Positions 1 through 8,398 are shown, counted from the stretch's first letter. The stretch is DNA of 64,000 bases from Mangrovibacterium lignilyticum (GCF_010882175.1 NZ_WKLH01000004.1:256978-320977); one strand, 5' to 3'. The notes: generated from the sequence alone by a model not told the origin. Made by a program: numbers and translations.

Positions 1-195
1 TACTGGGATGGTGTGCGTGCTTACGAAGCTGCGAACCACGATTACCTGCAAGGTCAAATCGGTAACCCAGGTGGCGATGATAAGCCAAACAAAAAGTACT
101 ATGATCCACGCGTATGGATTCGTAAAGGTGAAGAAGCAACAATCGAGCGATTGAAAGTTGCATTCGAAGATTTGAACTGTATCGGTCGTAACTAA
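1..195 (+). CDS. fbaA: class II fructose-bisphosphate aldolase, C-terminal end (partial)
   Basis: Only the last 64 codons are inside the window; the reading frame is open from base 1 and ends with TAA at 193-195. The translated tail contains YLQGQIGNPGGDDKPNKKYY followed by DPRVW, which closely matches the C-terminus of the FbaA type of zinc-dependent class II aldolase (known from E. coli FbaA). That enzyme interconverts fructose 1,6-bisphosphate with dihydroxyacetone phosphate and glyceraldehyde 3-phosphate in cytoplasmic glycolysis and gluconeogenesis. The zinc ligands and catalytic residues lie upstream, outside the window, so intactness cannot be judged. A hairpin terminator follows directly, so this is the end of its transcript. 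Confidence 0.93.
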   Translation, partial: YWDGVRAYEAANHDYLQGQIGNPGGDDKPNKKYYDPRVWIRKGEEATIERLKVAFEDLNCIGRN

Positions 196-220
196 TTATC
201 CGGTATAAAATATTTATTAA

Positions 221-250
221 AGCTCTCCGAGGTTCGGGGAGCTTTTTTTA
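221..250 (+). terminator. intrinsic terminator after the aldolase gene
   Basis: An inverted repeat AGCTCtCC ... GGgGAGCT (about 221-243) is followed by a run of seven T. It lies 25 bases after the aldolase stop, which fits a Rho-independent terminator. Confidence 0.85.
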
Positions 251-339
251 TTTTTTTGTTCAAAGTGAATAATTTTGCACTTTTAGCGACAAATTGCAAC
301 AAAATAACCGAAAGAAATTTCAAATTAAAATCCTGAAGA

Positions 340-1704
340 ATGACAGAGAAGCGAAAAGGTGGGAGAGCAGAGTTTTCCAGTAAATTTGGTGTTATTGCGG
401 CTGCGGCCGGTTCGGCTGTAGGGCTGGGAAATATTTGGAAGTTTCCTTACATCACCGGAGTTTACGGTGGAGCAGCGTTTCTCTTTGTGTATTTGGGGTT
501 CATTGCGGCAATAGGTTTGCCGGTGATGCTTTCCGAATTGTTAATTGGCCGGAAAGCGCGACGCAATGCCTTTGGTTCGTTTAAAAAATTGGCTCCCAAT
601 TCGCCCTGGAAATTAGTCGGAATGCTTGGCGTAGGCGCCGCATTTATGATTTTGGCGTTTTACGGAGTGGTTGCCGGTTGGAGTGTCGAGTATGTTGTTG
701 TTTCGGTGCTAAACGGCTTTAAATCGCAGACCCCGGAACAGTTGAGCAACATGTTTGGCGAATTTATCGCAGCGCCTTACCGACCGGTTCTGTATCAGTT
801 GTTCTTCATGTTCCTTACCGGCTTGATCGTAATGCTCGGGATTAAAGACGGGATTGAGAAGAATGTGAAAATCATGATGCCACTGTTGGTTGTGATTATT
901 GTCGTACTTGATATTCGAGCGGTAACATTGCCAGGCGCTGGCGAAGGCTTGCGGTTTTTGTTTCATCCTGATTTTTCAAAATTAAGTGGTGAGGGTATCT
1001 TGAGCGCTTTGGGGCATGCTTTCTTCTCGTTGAGCTTGGGGATGGGGACATTAATTACTTATGGATCTTATATTGATAAAAAGAATAACCTGATAAATAC
1101 CGCAATTAATGTGACTGTAGCCGATACGCTTATCGCGATTTTAGCGGGTGTGGCTATATTCCCCGCCGTATTTGCGTTTGGTATCGAAGCAAGCAGCGGT
1201 CCCGGGTTGGTGTTTATTACGCTACCCAATGTGTTTCAGCAAATGCCGGGTGGTTATATTTTCTCTATTCTGTTTTTCTTGTTGTTAACAGTTGCAGCAC
1301 TAACGTCTTCCATCTCAATCTTGGAGGTTGTTGTCGCTTATTTTCACGAAGAACTTAAGTTGAAGCGGAAGGTGGCAACCGTTTTTGCAACGACAATTAT
1401 CGCACTGCTTGGTGTTATTTGTTCCCTTTCTATGGGCATTTTCGACCAGTATACATTCTTTGGGTTGAACTTCTTCGATTGTTTGGATTGGATTTCAGCG
1501 AACTTGCTTCTGCCATTGGGCGGTCTGTTTATCTCCCTGTTTATTGGGTGGAAATTTGGACGTAAAAAGGTTCGTGCTGAAATTGAAAATGGTGGAAGTA
1601 TTTCTGAAATGCTCCTTTCTGTTTTCATGTTTCTGGTTCGCATTGTGGCTCCGATAGCCATAGCCATTGTCTTTCTGAAGGGTATTGGGTTGTTGAATAT
1701 TTAA
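340..1704 (+). CDS. sodium-dependent transporter, neurotransmitter:sodium symporter (SNF/LeuT) family
   Basis: A 454-residue polytopic inner-membrane protein with about eleven to twelve hydrophobic segments, the usual bacterial length for this family. TM1 carries the family signature (VGLGNIWKFPY, about residues 27-37), whose unwound region binds substrate and sodium in LeuT. An early GLPVMLSELLIGRKARRN stretch is typical of TM2 and the following loop. Family members co-transport an amino acid or a related small amine with sodium; the substrate cannot be read from sequence. The ATG at 340 is preceded by an AT-rich segment without Shine-Dalgarno, as usual in Bacteroidota. The gene stands alone between a terminator and the helix-hairpin-helix gene, and a TAATTTTG -7-like element sits at 270-277. 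Confidence 0.93.
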   Translation: MTEKRKGGRAEFSSKFGVIAAAAGSAVGLGNIWKFPYITGVYGGAAFLFVYLGFIAAIGLPVMLSELLIGRKARRNAFGSFKKLAPNSPWKLVGMLGVGAAFMILAFYGVVAGWSVEYVVVSVLNGFKSQTPEQLSNMFGEFIAAPYRPVLYQLFFMFLTGLIVMLGIKDGIEKNVKIMMPLLVVIIVVLDIRAVTLPGAGEGLRFLFHPDFSKLSGEGILSALGHAFFSLSLGMGTLITYGSYIDKKNNLINTAINVTVADTLIAILAGVAIFPAVFAFGIEASSGPGLVFITLPNVFQQMPGGYIFSILFFLLLTVAALTSSISILEVVVAYFHEELKLKRKVATVFATTIIALLGVICSLSMGIFDQYTFFGLNFFDCLDWISANLLLPLGGLFISLFIGWKFGRKKVRAEIENGGSISEMLLSVFMFLVRIVAPIAIAIVFLKGIGLLNI

Positions 1705-1831
1705 CTTAGTCTGTTTTTCGGTGATTACTCATTAACAGTTGCTTGTTGATGAGCAGATTTGAACGCACGCTTGTTTCGTGTTTTTGTAAAGTCCCGAATT
1801 TTACGTAATTTGAGTGGGAACCATCGATCCC

Positions 1832-2752
1832 ATGAAACTGCGACAAATCATACAGGAGTACTTTTCCTTTACCAGGGGTGAGCGAATTGGACTAATCGTT
1901 TTGATTGTCCTGATCCTCTTACTGCTCGTTGTTAATAAGGTCTTTTTTTATTTTGAAGAACCGACTCCAGCTGATGTGAAAGCTTTTAATGACTTGTTAA
2001 GGCAAGTGGAAGAGTTGGAGAAAGAAAAGGAAGCTAATCAGCTTCGTTTATTTACATTCGATCCTAATCGGATAGATTCAGTTGGTTTGGCGCGGCTTGA
2101 CTTGCCCGGCTATGTGAAACGGAATATTCTGAGCTATCGAAATGCAGGAGGCAAGTTCAGGAGCCGCAAAGATCTACGTCGGATTTACGGCATGAATGAT
2201 TCTATTTTCAACCGCGTTGAAGCTTATATCGAAATAGAAGTTCTTGAGCAAAGGAGCAGGAATACTGCACCCCTAAAAATGGGAATTGGAAGCTCTTTTA
2301 AGAGCGATAAAACTTCAGCTCGGACAACCGAGATTAAGAAGGAACCAACCATAAATAAGTTTGTTATCGAGTTGAACAATGCTACTGTTGAGGAATTAGA
2401 GCAGCTAAGGGGGATTGGTCCGGTTCTTTCAAAACGAATTGTGAGTTATCGCAATTTGATCGGTGGCTATGTGTCCGTTGATCAGTTGTTTGAAGTTTAT
2501 GGGCTCAAGCCGGAAGTGGTTCAGGAAAACAAGACCAAGTTGAAAGTTGATACTGCCGGCATTCGAAAGCTTGATTTGAACTTCATGACAGCGAAAGAAT
2601 TGGCCGCTCATCCGTATATTAATTTCAAAGATGCGCAACGAATTGTTGATTTCCGAAGTAAAAACGGTTATATTAGCAACAACAACATTCTCGTAACGGA
2701 TTCGATTATTGGAATCGAGCAATTTCAAAAACTTGTATTCTACCTAAAGTGA
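1832..2752 (+). CDS. membrane-anchored helix-hairpin-helix (ComEA-like) DNA-binding protein
   Basis: About 306 residues. A short cytoplasmic start is followed by one strong hydrophobic segment (about residues 17-40, ending LLLLVVNKVFFYF), then three helix-hairpin-helix type repeats. The clearest is ELNNATVEELEQLRGIGPVL (about residues 180-200), with related copies near residues 80-115 and 245-285 (DLNFMTAKELAAHPYI). Such modules contact the DNA backbone without sequence specificity; ComEA uses them during DNA uptake. A role in DNA uptake or nucleoid anchoring is inferred only. I chose the ATG at 1832 over the in-frame GTG at 1814 because it gives the normal compact N-terminus before the membrane segment. 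Gene-scale neighbours do not help define its function. Confidence 0.8.
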   Translation: MKLRQIIQEYFSFTRGERIGLIVLIVLILLLLVVNKVFFYFEEPTPADVKAFNDLLRQVEELEKEKEANQLRLFTFDPNRIDSVGLARLDLPGYVKRNILSYRNAGGKFRSRKDLRRIYGMNDSIFNRVEAYIEIEVLEQRSRNTAPLKMGIGSSFKSDKTSARTTEIKKEPTINKFVIELNNATVEELEQLRGIGPVLSKRIVSYRNLIGGYVSVDQLFEVYGLKPEVVQENKTKLKVDTAGIRKLDLNFMTAKELAAHPYINFKDAQRIVDFRSKNGYISNNNILVTDSIIGIEQFQKLVFYLK

Positions 2753-2954
2753 AGATGCATGAATAAAATTAATCATTTGAGCCAGGAAAGGCGAAAGAAA
2801 TCCGGCTGCCTTTCAAGGAGAGATTTTAAGTATAAAGGGTTGGAGAAGGACTACAAACGATGTAGTCTTGGAGGTTTTACGAAATAAGTTGGCAGGTCTT
2901 TCATTGCGAATCCAGTATCATTAAGCTTTTTATTTTTAATTTTTTCAAGATAAG
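2753..2954. other. intergenic region with two small hairpins
   Basis: No gene seen. Two inverted repeats occur, GAAAGGC/GCCTTTC (2786-2792 with 2808-2814) and AAGGACTAC/GTAGTCTT (2846-2854 with 2862-2869, one bulge). Neither is followed by a good T run, so their role as terminators is uncertain. Confidence 0.4.
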
Positions 2955-2985
2955 TTTGATAAGTATCTAAGAATTTCTAAATTTG
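2955..2985 (+). promoter_or_regulatory. Bacteroidota-type promoter for rpsU-xerC-hpf
   Basis: TTTG at 2955-2958 is separated by exactly 19 bases from TAAATTTG at 2978-2985. This is a full match to the known Bacteroidota primary sigma consensus TTTG-N19-TAnnTTTG. The rpsU start codon lies 35 bases downstream. Confidence 0.8.
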
Positions 2986-3020
2986 CGGCTCGAAAAAATA
3001 AACAAATTAAATTTATAAAT

Positions 3021-3212
3021 ATGATCGTTATTCCTGTTAAAGAAGGCGAAAATATCGAAAGAGCCCTGAAAAGATTCAAAAGAAAGTTTGAAAAAACTGG
3101 CGTAATCAAAGAGTTACGTGAAAGACAAGCTTTTACTAAACCTTCGGTGACAAGAAGAGCTGAGGTTAAAAAAGCGATCTATATTGAGAACATGCAACGT
3201 CAGGACGACTAA
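3021..3212 (+). CDS. rpsU: 30S ribosomal protein bS21
   Basis: 63 residues, starting MIVIPVKEGENIERALKRFK and very rich in lysine and arginine, which is the bS21 pattern and usual length. bS21 sits on the platform of the small subunit near the anti-Shine-Dalgarno end of 16S rRNA and helps initiation. It is the first gene of a promoter-led cluster followed 39 bases later by xerC and then hpf. This order, leading into tRNAs, tuf, secE-nusG and rpl-rpo genes, is common in Bacteroidota and supports the call. Confidence 0.97.
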   Translation: MIVIPVKEGENIERALKRFKRKFEKTGVIKELRERQAFTKPSVTRRAEVKKAIYIENMQRQDD

Positions 3213-3251
3213 GATATAAGCTTGGTTCCTGGTTGCTGAAATTTAGATTTT

Positions 3252-4136
3252 ATGTCCCATCAGGAATCTTTTCTGAAGTATTTGAGATTCGAAAAAAGAT
3301 GTTCGAATCACACAGTTGTTGCTTATAAGAAAGACCTCGATCAGTTTGAAGAGTTTTTATTCAAAACGGTCGGGGATTTTAACGTTTTAGAAGTAGATAG
3401 TAAGATGGTCCGACTATGGATTGTTGAGTTGATGGATAAAGGAATGACTCCTAAAACCGTGAACAGAAAGATCACTTCGTTGAAATCGTTTTATAAGTAC
3501 TTGCTGAGGCAAGAGTTGATTGAGATTTCTCCGATGAACTCGGTAATCTCACCCAAGATGCCTAAGAAGCTACCTTATTTTGTCGATGAGAATAGTATGC
3601 ATCGCTTGCTTGATAACGGGTATTTCAGAAACGATTTTGAAGGCGTTCGGGATAAACTTATTGTGAGTCTTTTTTATGGCACCGGGATGAGACTTTCGGA
3701 GTTGGTGAATTTGAAAGATTCAGATATCTATCAAAGCGAAACTTTGATTCGCGTTTTAGGTAAAAACAATAAAGAACGAATTGTTCCTTATCCGCGAAGT
3801 ATAAACAACCTGATAGGCGAATATCTGATGATGAGAGAGGCTGAGTATTCAATCGATTTTGCAAGCTTTTTTATTACTGCCAAAGGGAAGCCGGTATATC
3901 ATAAATTGGTTTACCGGGTTGTTCACAATCATTTAGCATTAGTAACACCGCTTGAAAAGAAAAGTCCACACGTCTTAAGACACTCGTATGCAACTCATTT
4001 GTTGAATCGTGGTGCGGATTTAAACGCAGTTAAAGAATTGCTGGGGCATAGCAACCTGGCGGCAACGCAAGTTTATACGCACACGACAACGGAAAAACTA
4101 CAAAGTATTTACAAACAAGCTCACCCCAGAGCTTAA
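3252..4136 (+). CDS. xerC: tyrosine recombinase XerC
   Basis: 294 residues, the normal Xer length. The N-terminal SAM-like core-binding domain (about 1-90) precedes the catalytic domain. All expected active-site residues are visible: Arg147 in GTGMRLSEL, Lys171 in LGKNNKERIVP, His240 and Arg243 in HVLRHSYATHLL, His266 in LLGHSN and the nucleophile Tyr275 in VYTH. With a partner Xer protein it resolves chromosome dimers at dif during division, acting with FtsK; this is family knowledge. Its setting between rpsU and hpf, far from any integron or mobile-element feature, argues for the housekeeping recombinase rather than an element integrase. XerC rather than XerD is favoured by context. Confidence 0.9.
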   Translation: MSHQESFLKYLRFEKRCSNHTVVAYKKDLDQFEEFLFKTVGDFNVLEVDSKMVRLWIVELMDKGMTPKTVNRKITSLKSFYKYLLRQELIEISPMNSVISPKMPKKLPYFVDENSMHRLLDNGYFRNDFEGVRDKLIVSLFYGTGMRLSELVNLKDSDIYQSETLIRVLGKNNKERIVPYPRSINNLIGEYLMMREAEYSIDFASFFITAKGKPVYHKLVYRVVHNHLALVTPLEKKSPHVLRHSYATHLLNRGADLNAVKELLGHSNLAATQVYTHTTTEKLQSIYKQAHPRA

Positions 4137-4157
4137 ATTAACAGAGGAGGATAATTT

Positions 4158-4460
4158 ATGAATATCAATGTGAATGCCGTTCATTTTACACCGGATCAAA
4201 AATTAGTTGATTTTGCGGTTAAAAAAACTTCCAAGCTGGATACATTTTTTGACGGTATTATTTCTGCTGAAATAATATTGAAAGTAGAGAAGCCTGAGAT
4301 CGCTAATAATAAGGTTGCTGAGATTAAGATTTCCATTCCTGCCGCTGGTTATTTGTTTGCTAAAAAGCAAGGAGATTCGTTTGAAGAAGCTATTGATTTA
4401 TCTAACGATGCCTTGAAAAAACAGCTGACTAAATTCAAGGAAAAACTCAAAGAAAAATAA
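4158..4460 (+). CDS. hpf: ribosome hibernation-promoting factor, short HPF/RaiA type
   Basis: 100 residues with the single N-terminal S30AE/HPF domain (MNINVNAVHFTPDQKLVDFA...) and a lysine-rich tail (QLTKFKEKLKEK). The long-form C-terminal dimerisation domain is absent, so this is the short type. Family members bind the decoding centre of idle ribosomes and protect them in stationary phase. The sequence GAGGAGG lies ahead of the start codon (4144-4149 region), one of the few Shine-Dalgarno-like sequences in this window. It is the last protein gene before the tRNA cluster and starts 21 bases after xerC. Confidence 0.92.
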   Translation: MNINVNAVHFTPDQKLVDFAVKKTSKLDTFFDGIISAEIILKVEKPEIANNKVAEIKISIPAAGYLFAKKQGDSFEEAIDLSNDALKKQLTKFKEKLKEK

Positions 4461-4480
4461 TTTTAAAAATAACACCAGAT

Positions 4481-4513
4481 TTTGTGTGTTAATTAAAAAT
4501 ATTTATACATTTG
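4481..4513 (+). promoter_or_regulatory. candidate promoter of the tRNA-tuf transcript
   Basis: TTTG at 4481-4484 and TACATTTG at 4506-4513 match the Bacteroidota promoter elements with a 21-base spacer, two longer than optimal. It lies about 110 bases ahead of the first tRNA, directly after hpf, where a strong stable-RNA promoter would be expected. Confidence 0.6.
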
Positions 4514-4620
4514 CAAACCCTTTTCGAAGTACTCCGATTGGAGGATAAATGATCACTCAGAAATAGGTTATATGGCTTATTTAGGATGAAAATTAAGCGA
4601 GAAGGTTAAGCAAATGTTAC

Positions 4621-4694
4621 GCCGAATTAGCTCAGTTGGCCAGAGCACGTGATTTGTAATCTCGGGGTCCACAGTTCGAATCTGTGATTCGGCT
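4621..4694 (+). tRNA. tRNA-Thr (anticodon TGT)
   Basis: A full cloverleaf folds: acceptor GCCGAAT/ATTCGGC with discriminator T, D stem GCTC/GAGC, loop TTTGTAA with anticodon TGT at 4655-4657, and T arm CACAG-TTCGAAT-CTGTG. The third anticodon-stem pair (4650 with 4662) is a T-T mismatch; the rest pair normally. CCA is not encoded. Confidence 0.96.
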
Positions 4695-4750
4695 CATAAG
4701 TTTTGAGTCTCAGGGCTTTAGTTCTTTAAGATTTTGAAAATATTATCGTT

Positions 4751-4833
4751 GGGGAGATACCAAAGTGGCCAACTGGGGCGGACTGTAACTCCGCTGACTT
4801 TCGTCTTCGTAGGTTCGAATCCTGCTCTCCCCA
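4751..4833 (+). tRNA. tRNA-Tyr (anticodon GTA)
   Basis: Acceptor GGGGAGA/TCTCCCC with discriminator A, anticodon stem GCGGA/TCCGC around loop CTGTAAC (anticodon GTA at 4785-4787), and a long variable arm as expected for bacterial class II tRNA-Tyr. The bases directly after the discriminator are CCA (4834-4836), unlike the other three tRNAs here; this may be chance. Confidence 0.97.
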
Positions 4834-4918
4834 CCACAACGAAATTTCAAAAATGCAAATCGCAAACTCTAAACGTAGATGTTTGAATTTTTGTGTTTGA
4901 TTGATTTTGTTGGATGAT

Positions 4919-4991
4919 GCGGGAGTAGCTCAGCTGATAGAGCATTAGCCTTCCAAGCTAAGGGTCGCGGGTTTGAATCCCGTCTCCCGCT
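4919..4991 (+). tRNA. tRNA-Gly (anticodon TCC)
   Basis: Acceptor GCGGGAG/CTCCCGC with discriminator T, anticodon stem TTAGC/GCTAA around CTTCCAA (anticodon TCC at 4952-4954), and T arm GCGGG-TTTGAAT-CCCGT. The T arm closes with a G-T pair at its base. Confidence 0.97.
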
Positions 4992-5012
4992 CAATATTAA
5001 AAGAACTGTGTT

Positions 5013-5084
<72 letters not shown>

Positions 5085-5124
5085 CAGATTGAAATTAAAA
5101 TAAAAATTAAAATTCTTATTTGTT

Positions 5125-6312
5125 ATGGCTAAAGAACATTTTAATAGGGATAAGGACCATGTTAACATTGGTACCATTGGCCACGTTGACCACGGTAAAA
5201 CTACCCTTACAGCTGCTATCACTACAGTTTTAGCAAAAAAAGGTCTTTCTGAAGTAAAGTCTTTCGCTTCGATTGACAGTGCTCCTGAAGAAAAAGAGCG
5301 TGGTATCACTATTAACACCGCTCACGTTGAATATCAAACTGCAACACGTCACTATGCTCACGTAGACTGTCCGGGTCACGCCGACTACGTTAAGAACATG
5401 GTAACTGGTGCTGCTCAGATGGACGGTGCGATTATCGTAGTTGCTGCTACTGATGGTCCTATGCCTCAAACTCGTGAGCACATCCTGTTGGCTCGTCAGG
5501 TAAACGTACCTCGTTTGGTCGTTTTCATGAACAAAGTTGACATGGTTGAAGACGAAGAGTTGTTGGAATTGGTTGAAATGGAAGTTCGTGAATTGTTAGA
5601 CTTCTACGATTTCGACGGTGATAACACTCCTGTTATTCAAGGTTCAGCACTTGGTGCATTGAACGGTGAGCCAGAATGGGAAGAAAAAGTAATGGAATTG
5701 ATGGATGCTTGTGATAACTGGATTCCACTTCCTCCACGTGATATCGACAAACCATTCTTGATGCCAGTTGAAGACGTATTCTCGATCACAGGTCGTGGTA
5801 CTGTTGCTACAGGTCGTATCGAAACTGGTCTCGTTCATACTGGTGATGAACTTCAGTTGATCGGTTTGGGTGCTGAAGGTCGTAAGACTGTTTGTACTGG
5901 TGTTGAGATGTTCCGTAAGATTTTGGATGATGGACAAGCTGGTGACAACGTAGGTTTGTTGTTGCGTGGTGTTGACAAAAAAGAAATCAAACGTGGTATG
6001 ATCTTGGCGAAACCAGGTTCAATTACTCCTCATACTAAATTCAAAGCTGAGGTTTACGTATTGAAAAAAGAAGAAGGTGGACGTCACACTCCATTCCACA
6101 ATAAATACCGTCCTCAATTCTACGTGCGTACATTGGACGTAACTGGCGAGATCACTTTGGAAGAAGGTCGCGAAATGGTTATGCCTGGTGATAACGTTAC
6201 AATCAACGTTGAATTGATTTACCCTGTAGCATTGAATACTGGTTTGCGTTTCGCTATCCGCGAAGGTGGACGTACAGTAGGTGCAGGTCAGGTAACTGAA
6301 ATTTTACAATAA
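5125..6312 (+). CDS. tuf: elongation factor Tu
   Basis: 395 residues, the family length, in three domains: an N-terminal GTPase (about 1-200) and two beta barrels. The G motifs are intact: GHVDHGKTT (P loop, about residues 18-26), DCPGHADY (G3) and NKVD (G4). EF-Tu carries aminoacyl-tRNA to the ribosomal A site using GTP. The gene follows four tRNA genes and is separated from secE by a strong hairpin and a tRNA-like relic, so it probably shares the tRNA promoter at 4481. Codon choice is highly biased (for example GGT and CGT), as expected for one of the most expressed genes. Confidence 0.99.
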   Translation: MAKEHFNRDKDHVNIGTIGHVDHGKTTLTAAITTVLAKKGLSEVKSFASIDSAPEEKERGITINTAHVEYQTATRHYAHVDCPGHADYVKNMVTGAAQMDGAIIVVAATDGPMPQTREHILLARQVNVPRLVVFMNKVDMVEDEELLELVEMEVRELLDFYDFDGDNTPVIQGSALGALNGEPEWEEKVMELMDACDNWIPLPPRDIDKPFLMPVEDVFSITGRGTVATGRIETGLVHTGDELQLIGLGAEGRKTVCTGVEMFRKILDDGQAGDNVGLLLRGVDKKEIKRGMILAKPGSITPHTKFKAEVYVLKKEEGGRHTPFHNKYRPQFYVRTLDVTGEITLEEGREMVMPGDNVTINVELIYPVALNTGLRFAIREGGRTVGAGQVTEILQ

Positions 6313-6337
6313 TCTTTCGATAAGATAAATTTGAAGA

Positions 6338-6363
6338 AGTCCCGAGTCTTTGGACTCGGGACT
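6338..6363 (+). terminator. hairpin after tuf (terminator or attenuator)
   Basis: A perfect 11-base stem AGTCCCGAGTC/GACTCGGGACT (6338-6348 with 6353-6363) with loop TTTG is followed by only a short T run (CTTTTC). It probably reduces rather than abolishes read-through into secE-nusG. Confidence 0.75.
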
Positions 6364-6368
6364 CTTTT

Positions 6369-6429
6369 CGGATGAAACTCGCGGGAGTGTTAGATAGTTT
6401 ATAAGGTAAGTTCGACTCTTACTCATCCA
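6369..6429 (+). pseudogene. truncated tRNA-like relic between tuf and secE
   Basis: The 3' half looks like a tRNA: T arm GTAAG-TTCGACT-CTTAC (6406-6422) followed by TCATCC, which pairs with GGATGA at 6370-6375. An outer pair C6369-A6429 is mismatched. Only 30 bases separate acceptor and T arm, about 11 fewer than a normal tRNA; they contain one small hairpin (ACTC-GCGG-GAGT, 6377-6388) and no credible anticodon arm. In many Bacteroidota a tRNA-Trp gene sits exactly here, so this is probably its decayed remnant (inference). No CCA anticodon can be found in it. Confidence 0.55.
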
Positions 6430-6452
6430 CACAACTAATAAAGAAAGTTAGA

Positions 6453-6644
6453 ATGAAACTTAAACTATATTTCGAAGAGGCATACAACGAGCTGGTTCAT
6501 AAAGTTAGTTGGCCTACTTGGAAAGAGTTGCAAAATAGTGCATTTATTGTAATGGTTGCTTCCTTTATCATAGCACTTGTTGTTTTCGTAATGGACATCT
6601 CTTTTGAGAACATTATGAACTTAGTGTACAGTTTATTTTATTAA
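6453..6644 (+). CDS. secE: preprotein translocase subunit SecE
   Basis: 63 residues, the short single-membrane-span form usual in Bacteroidota. The amphipathic surface helix (EAYNELVHKVSWPTWKELQN, with the conserved KVSWPTW) is followed by one membrane segment (about residues 28-50). SecE clamps SecY in the Sec translocon of the inner membrane. It is followed 18 bases later by nusG, the near-universal secE-nusG pair, which confirms the assignment despite its small size. Confidence 0.97.
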   Translation: MKLKLYFEEAYNELVHKVSWPTWKELQNSAFIVMVASFIIALVVFVMDISFENIMNLVYSLFY

Positions 6645-6662
6645 TACGATTGGAGATTCGGA

Positions 6663-7211
6663 ATGAGCGAACACGTAAAAAAATGGTATGTTCTTAGAGC
6701 CGTCGGAGGTAAAGAAAAGAAGGTGAAAGAGTATATCGAAAGCGAAATTGCAAATGCTGGACTTCAAGAGTATATTTCGCAGGTCCTTATTCCAACGGAA
6801 AAGGTTTATCAAATTCGTAATGGGAAAAAAATTAGCAAAGAGCGAAATTTCTTTCCAGGTTACATTTTGATTGAAGCTGCCCTGGTAGGTGAGATTCCAC
6901 ACATGTTGAAAAGTATTACCAACGTGATCGGTTTCTTAGGTGACACCAAAGGGGGAGAGCCCGTTCCCATGCGACTGTCTGAGGTGAATCGTATTTTAGG
7001 ACGTGTTGACCAAATGGCAGAAGCTGATGCAGAGGTAAATATACCGTATGTTGTTGGCGAAACTGTGAAAGTTACTGACGGTCCTTTTAACGGATTCAAT
7101 GGAATCATTGAGGAGATCAACGAGGAGAAGAAAAAGTTGAAAGTGATGGTCAAAATTTTTGGACGAAAAACACCTTTGGAACTTAGCTTTATGCAAGTTG
7201 AAAAGGAGTAG
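6663..7211 (+). CDS. nusG: transcription termination/antitermination protein NusG
   Basis: 182 residues with an N-terminal NGN domain (KWYVLRAVGGKEKKVKEYIE..., about 7-115) and a C-terminal KOW domain (about 128-180, with GETVKVTDGPFNGFNG). NusG binds the RNA polymerase clamp, raises processivity and couples polymerase with Rho or ribosomal protein uS10. It sits between secE and rplK, the standard arrangement. No inserted domain of the specialised UpxY type is seen, so this is the housekeeping protein. Confidence 0.98.
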   Translation: MSEHVKKWYVLRAVGGKEKKVKEYIESEIANAGLQEYISQVLIPTEKVYQIRNGKKISKERNFFPGYILIEAALVGEIPHMLKSITNVIGFLGDTKGGEPVPMRLSEVNRILGRVDQMAEADAEVNIPYVVGETVKVTDGPFNGFNGIIEEINEEKKKLKVMVKIFGRKTPLELSFMQVEKE

Positions 7212-7232
7212 TAAATTTTATTATTAATTATT

Positions 7233-7676
7233 ATGGCTAAAGAAGTTGCTGGATTAATCAAATTACAAATTAAGGGTGGTGCAGCTAATCCTTCACCACC
7301 AGTTGGACCAGCATTGGGTAGCAAAGGGGTTAACATCATGCAGTTCTGCAAGCAGTTTAACGGCCGTACTCAGGAGTTAGCTGGTAAAGTACTCCCGGTT
7401 ATTATCACTGTTTATGCAGACAAATCGTTTGATTTTGTAATTAAACAACCCCCAGTAGCCATTCAATTATTAGATGCTGCAAAATTGAAATCTGGCTCAG
7501 CCGAACCACACGCTAAGAAAGTGGCTAAAGTAAGCTGGGATCAGGTAAAACAAATTGCAGAAACTAAAATGGCCGATTTAAATTGTTTTACAATTGAATC
7601 AGCTATGAAAATGGTTGCTGGTACTGCCAGAAGTATGGGTATTACTGTCGAAGGTCAATTCCCAGCTAATAACTAA
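7233..7676 (+). CDS. rplK: 50S ribosomal protein uL11
   Basis: 147 residues, the family length. The N-terminal domain contains the proline-rich [20 protein letters not shown] stretch, and the C-terminal RNA-binding domain is intact. uL11 binds the GTPase-associated centre of 23S rRNA and is needed for factor binding and RelA activation. It lies 21 bases after nusG and 14 bases before rplA in one operon. Confidence 0.99.
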   Translation: MAKEVAGLIKLQIKGGAANPSPPVGPALGSKGVNIMQFCKQFNGRTQELAGKVLPVIITVYADKSFDFVIKQPPVAIQLLDAAKLKSGSAEPHAKKVAKVSWDQVKQIAETKMADLNCFTIESAMKMVAGTARSMGITVEGQFPANN

Positions 7677-7690
7677 TTAAATTTTTTAAG

Positions 7691-8383
7691 ATGGGCAGAA
7701 TTACAAAAAATATGAAGCTTGCTCAGGAGAAACTCGAACAAGGCAAAGCATATACTTTAGCAGAAGCTGCTGAATTAGTGAAGGAAATTACCTTCTCGAA
7801 ATTTGACGCTTCTGTTGATATCGATGTTCGTCTGGGAGTAGACCCGAGAAAAGCAAATCAGATGGTTAGAGGCGTTGTTTCTTTACCCCACGGAACAGGG
7901 AAAGAAGTTCGCGTATTGGCTTTAGTAACTCCGGACAAAGAAGCCGAAGCGAAAGAAGCTGGTGCAGACTATGTTGGTTTGGACGATATGATCGCCAAAA
8001 TCAAAGATGGTTGGACTGATTTCGATGTTGTGATTACACAACCACCTGTGATGGGTAAAATTGGCCCGCTGGGACGTGTTCTTGGTCCGAGAGGCTTGAT
8101 GCCAAATCCAAAAAGCGGAACCGTGACTATGGAAGTTGGTAAAGCTATCAAAGAAGTGAAGCAAGGTAAAATTGATTTTAAGGTTGATAAATTTGGTATC
8201 GTGCATACCTCAATCGGTAAAGTTTCTTTTGATCCTCAAAAAATCGAAGAAAATGCCCGTGAATTTATGAACACTATAAACAAATTGAAACCAACTGCTG
8301 CAAAAGGTACTTATGTGAAAAGCATTTACATTTCAAGTACGATGAGTCCTGGAATTCAAGTTGAACCAAAGTCAGTTGACTAG
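7691..8383 (+). CDS. rplA: 50S ribosomal protein uL1
   Basis: 230 residues, full length. The conserved uL1 segment [20 protein letters not shown] is present near residues 121-140. uL1 forms the L1 stalk that moves deacylated tRNA out of the E site. In other bacteria it represses its own rplK-rplA mRNA; no clear operator was identified here. It is followed by rplJ after 15 bases. Confidence 0.99.
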   Translation: MGRITKNMKLAQEKLEQGKAYTLAEAAELVKEITFSKFDASVDIDVRLGVDPRKANQMVRGVVSLPHGTGKEVRVLALVTPDKEAEAKEAGADYVGLDDMIAKIKDGWTDFDVVITQPPVMGKIGPLGRVLGPRGLMPNPKSGTVTMEVGKAIKEVKQGKIDFKVDKFGIVHTSIGKVSFDPQKIEENAREFMNTINKLKPTAAKGTYVKSIYISSTMSPGIQVEPKSVD

Positions 8384-8398
8384 TAAAGAATTGTTGAA

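Noticed and set aside
255..277. TTTG and TAATTTTG as a promoter for the sodium symporter gene
   Set aside because: The -7 match is good but the spacing to the only TTTG is 11 bases, too short for the consensus; kept only as a remark.
3252..4136. Xer-type recombinase as a sign of a mobile element
   Set aside because: Full catalytic set, housekeeping context between rpsU and hpf, and no flanking repeats or cargo genes.
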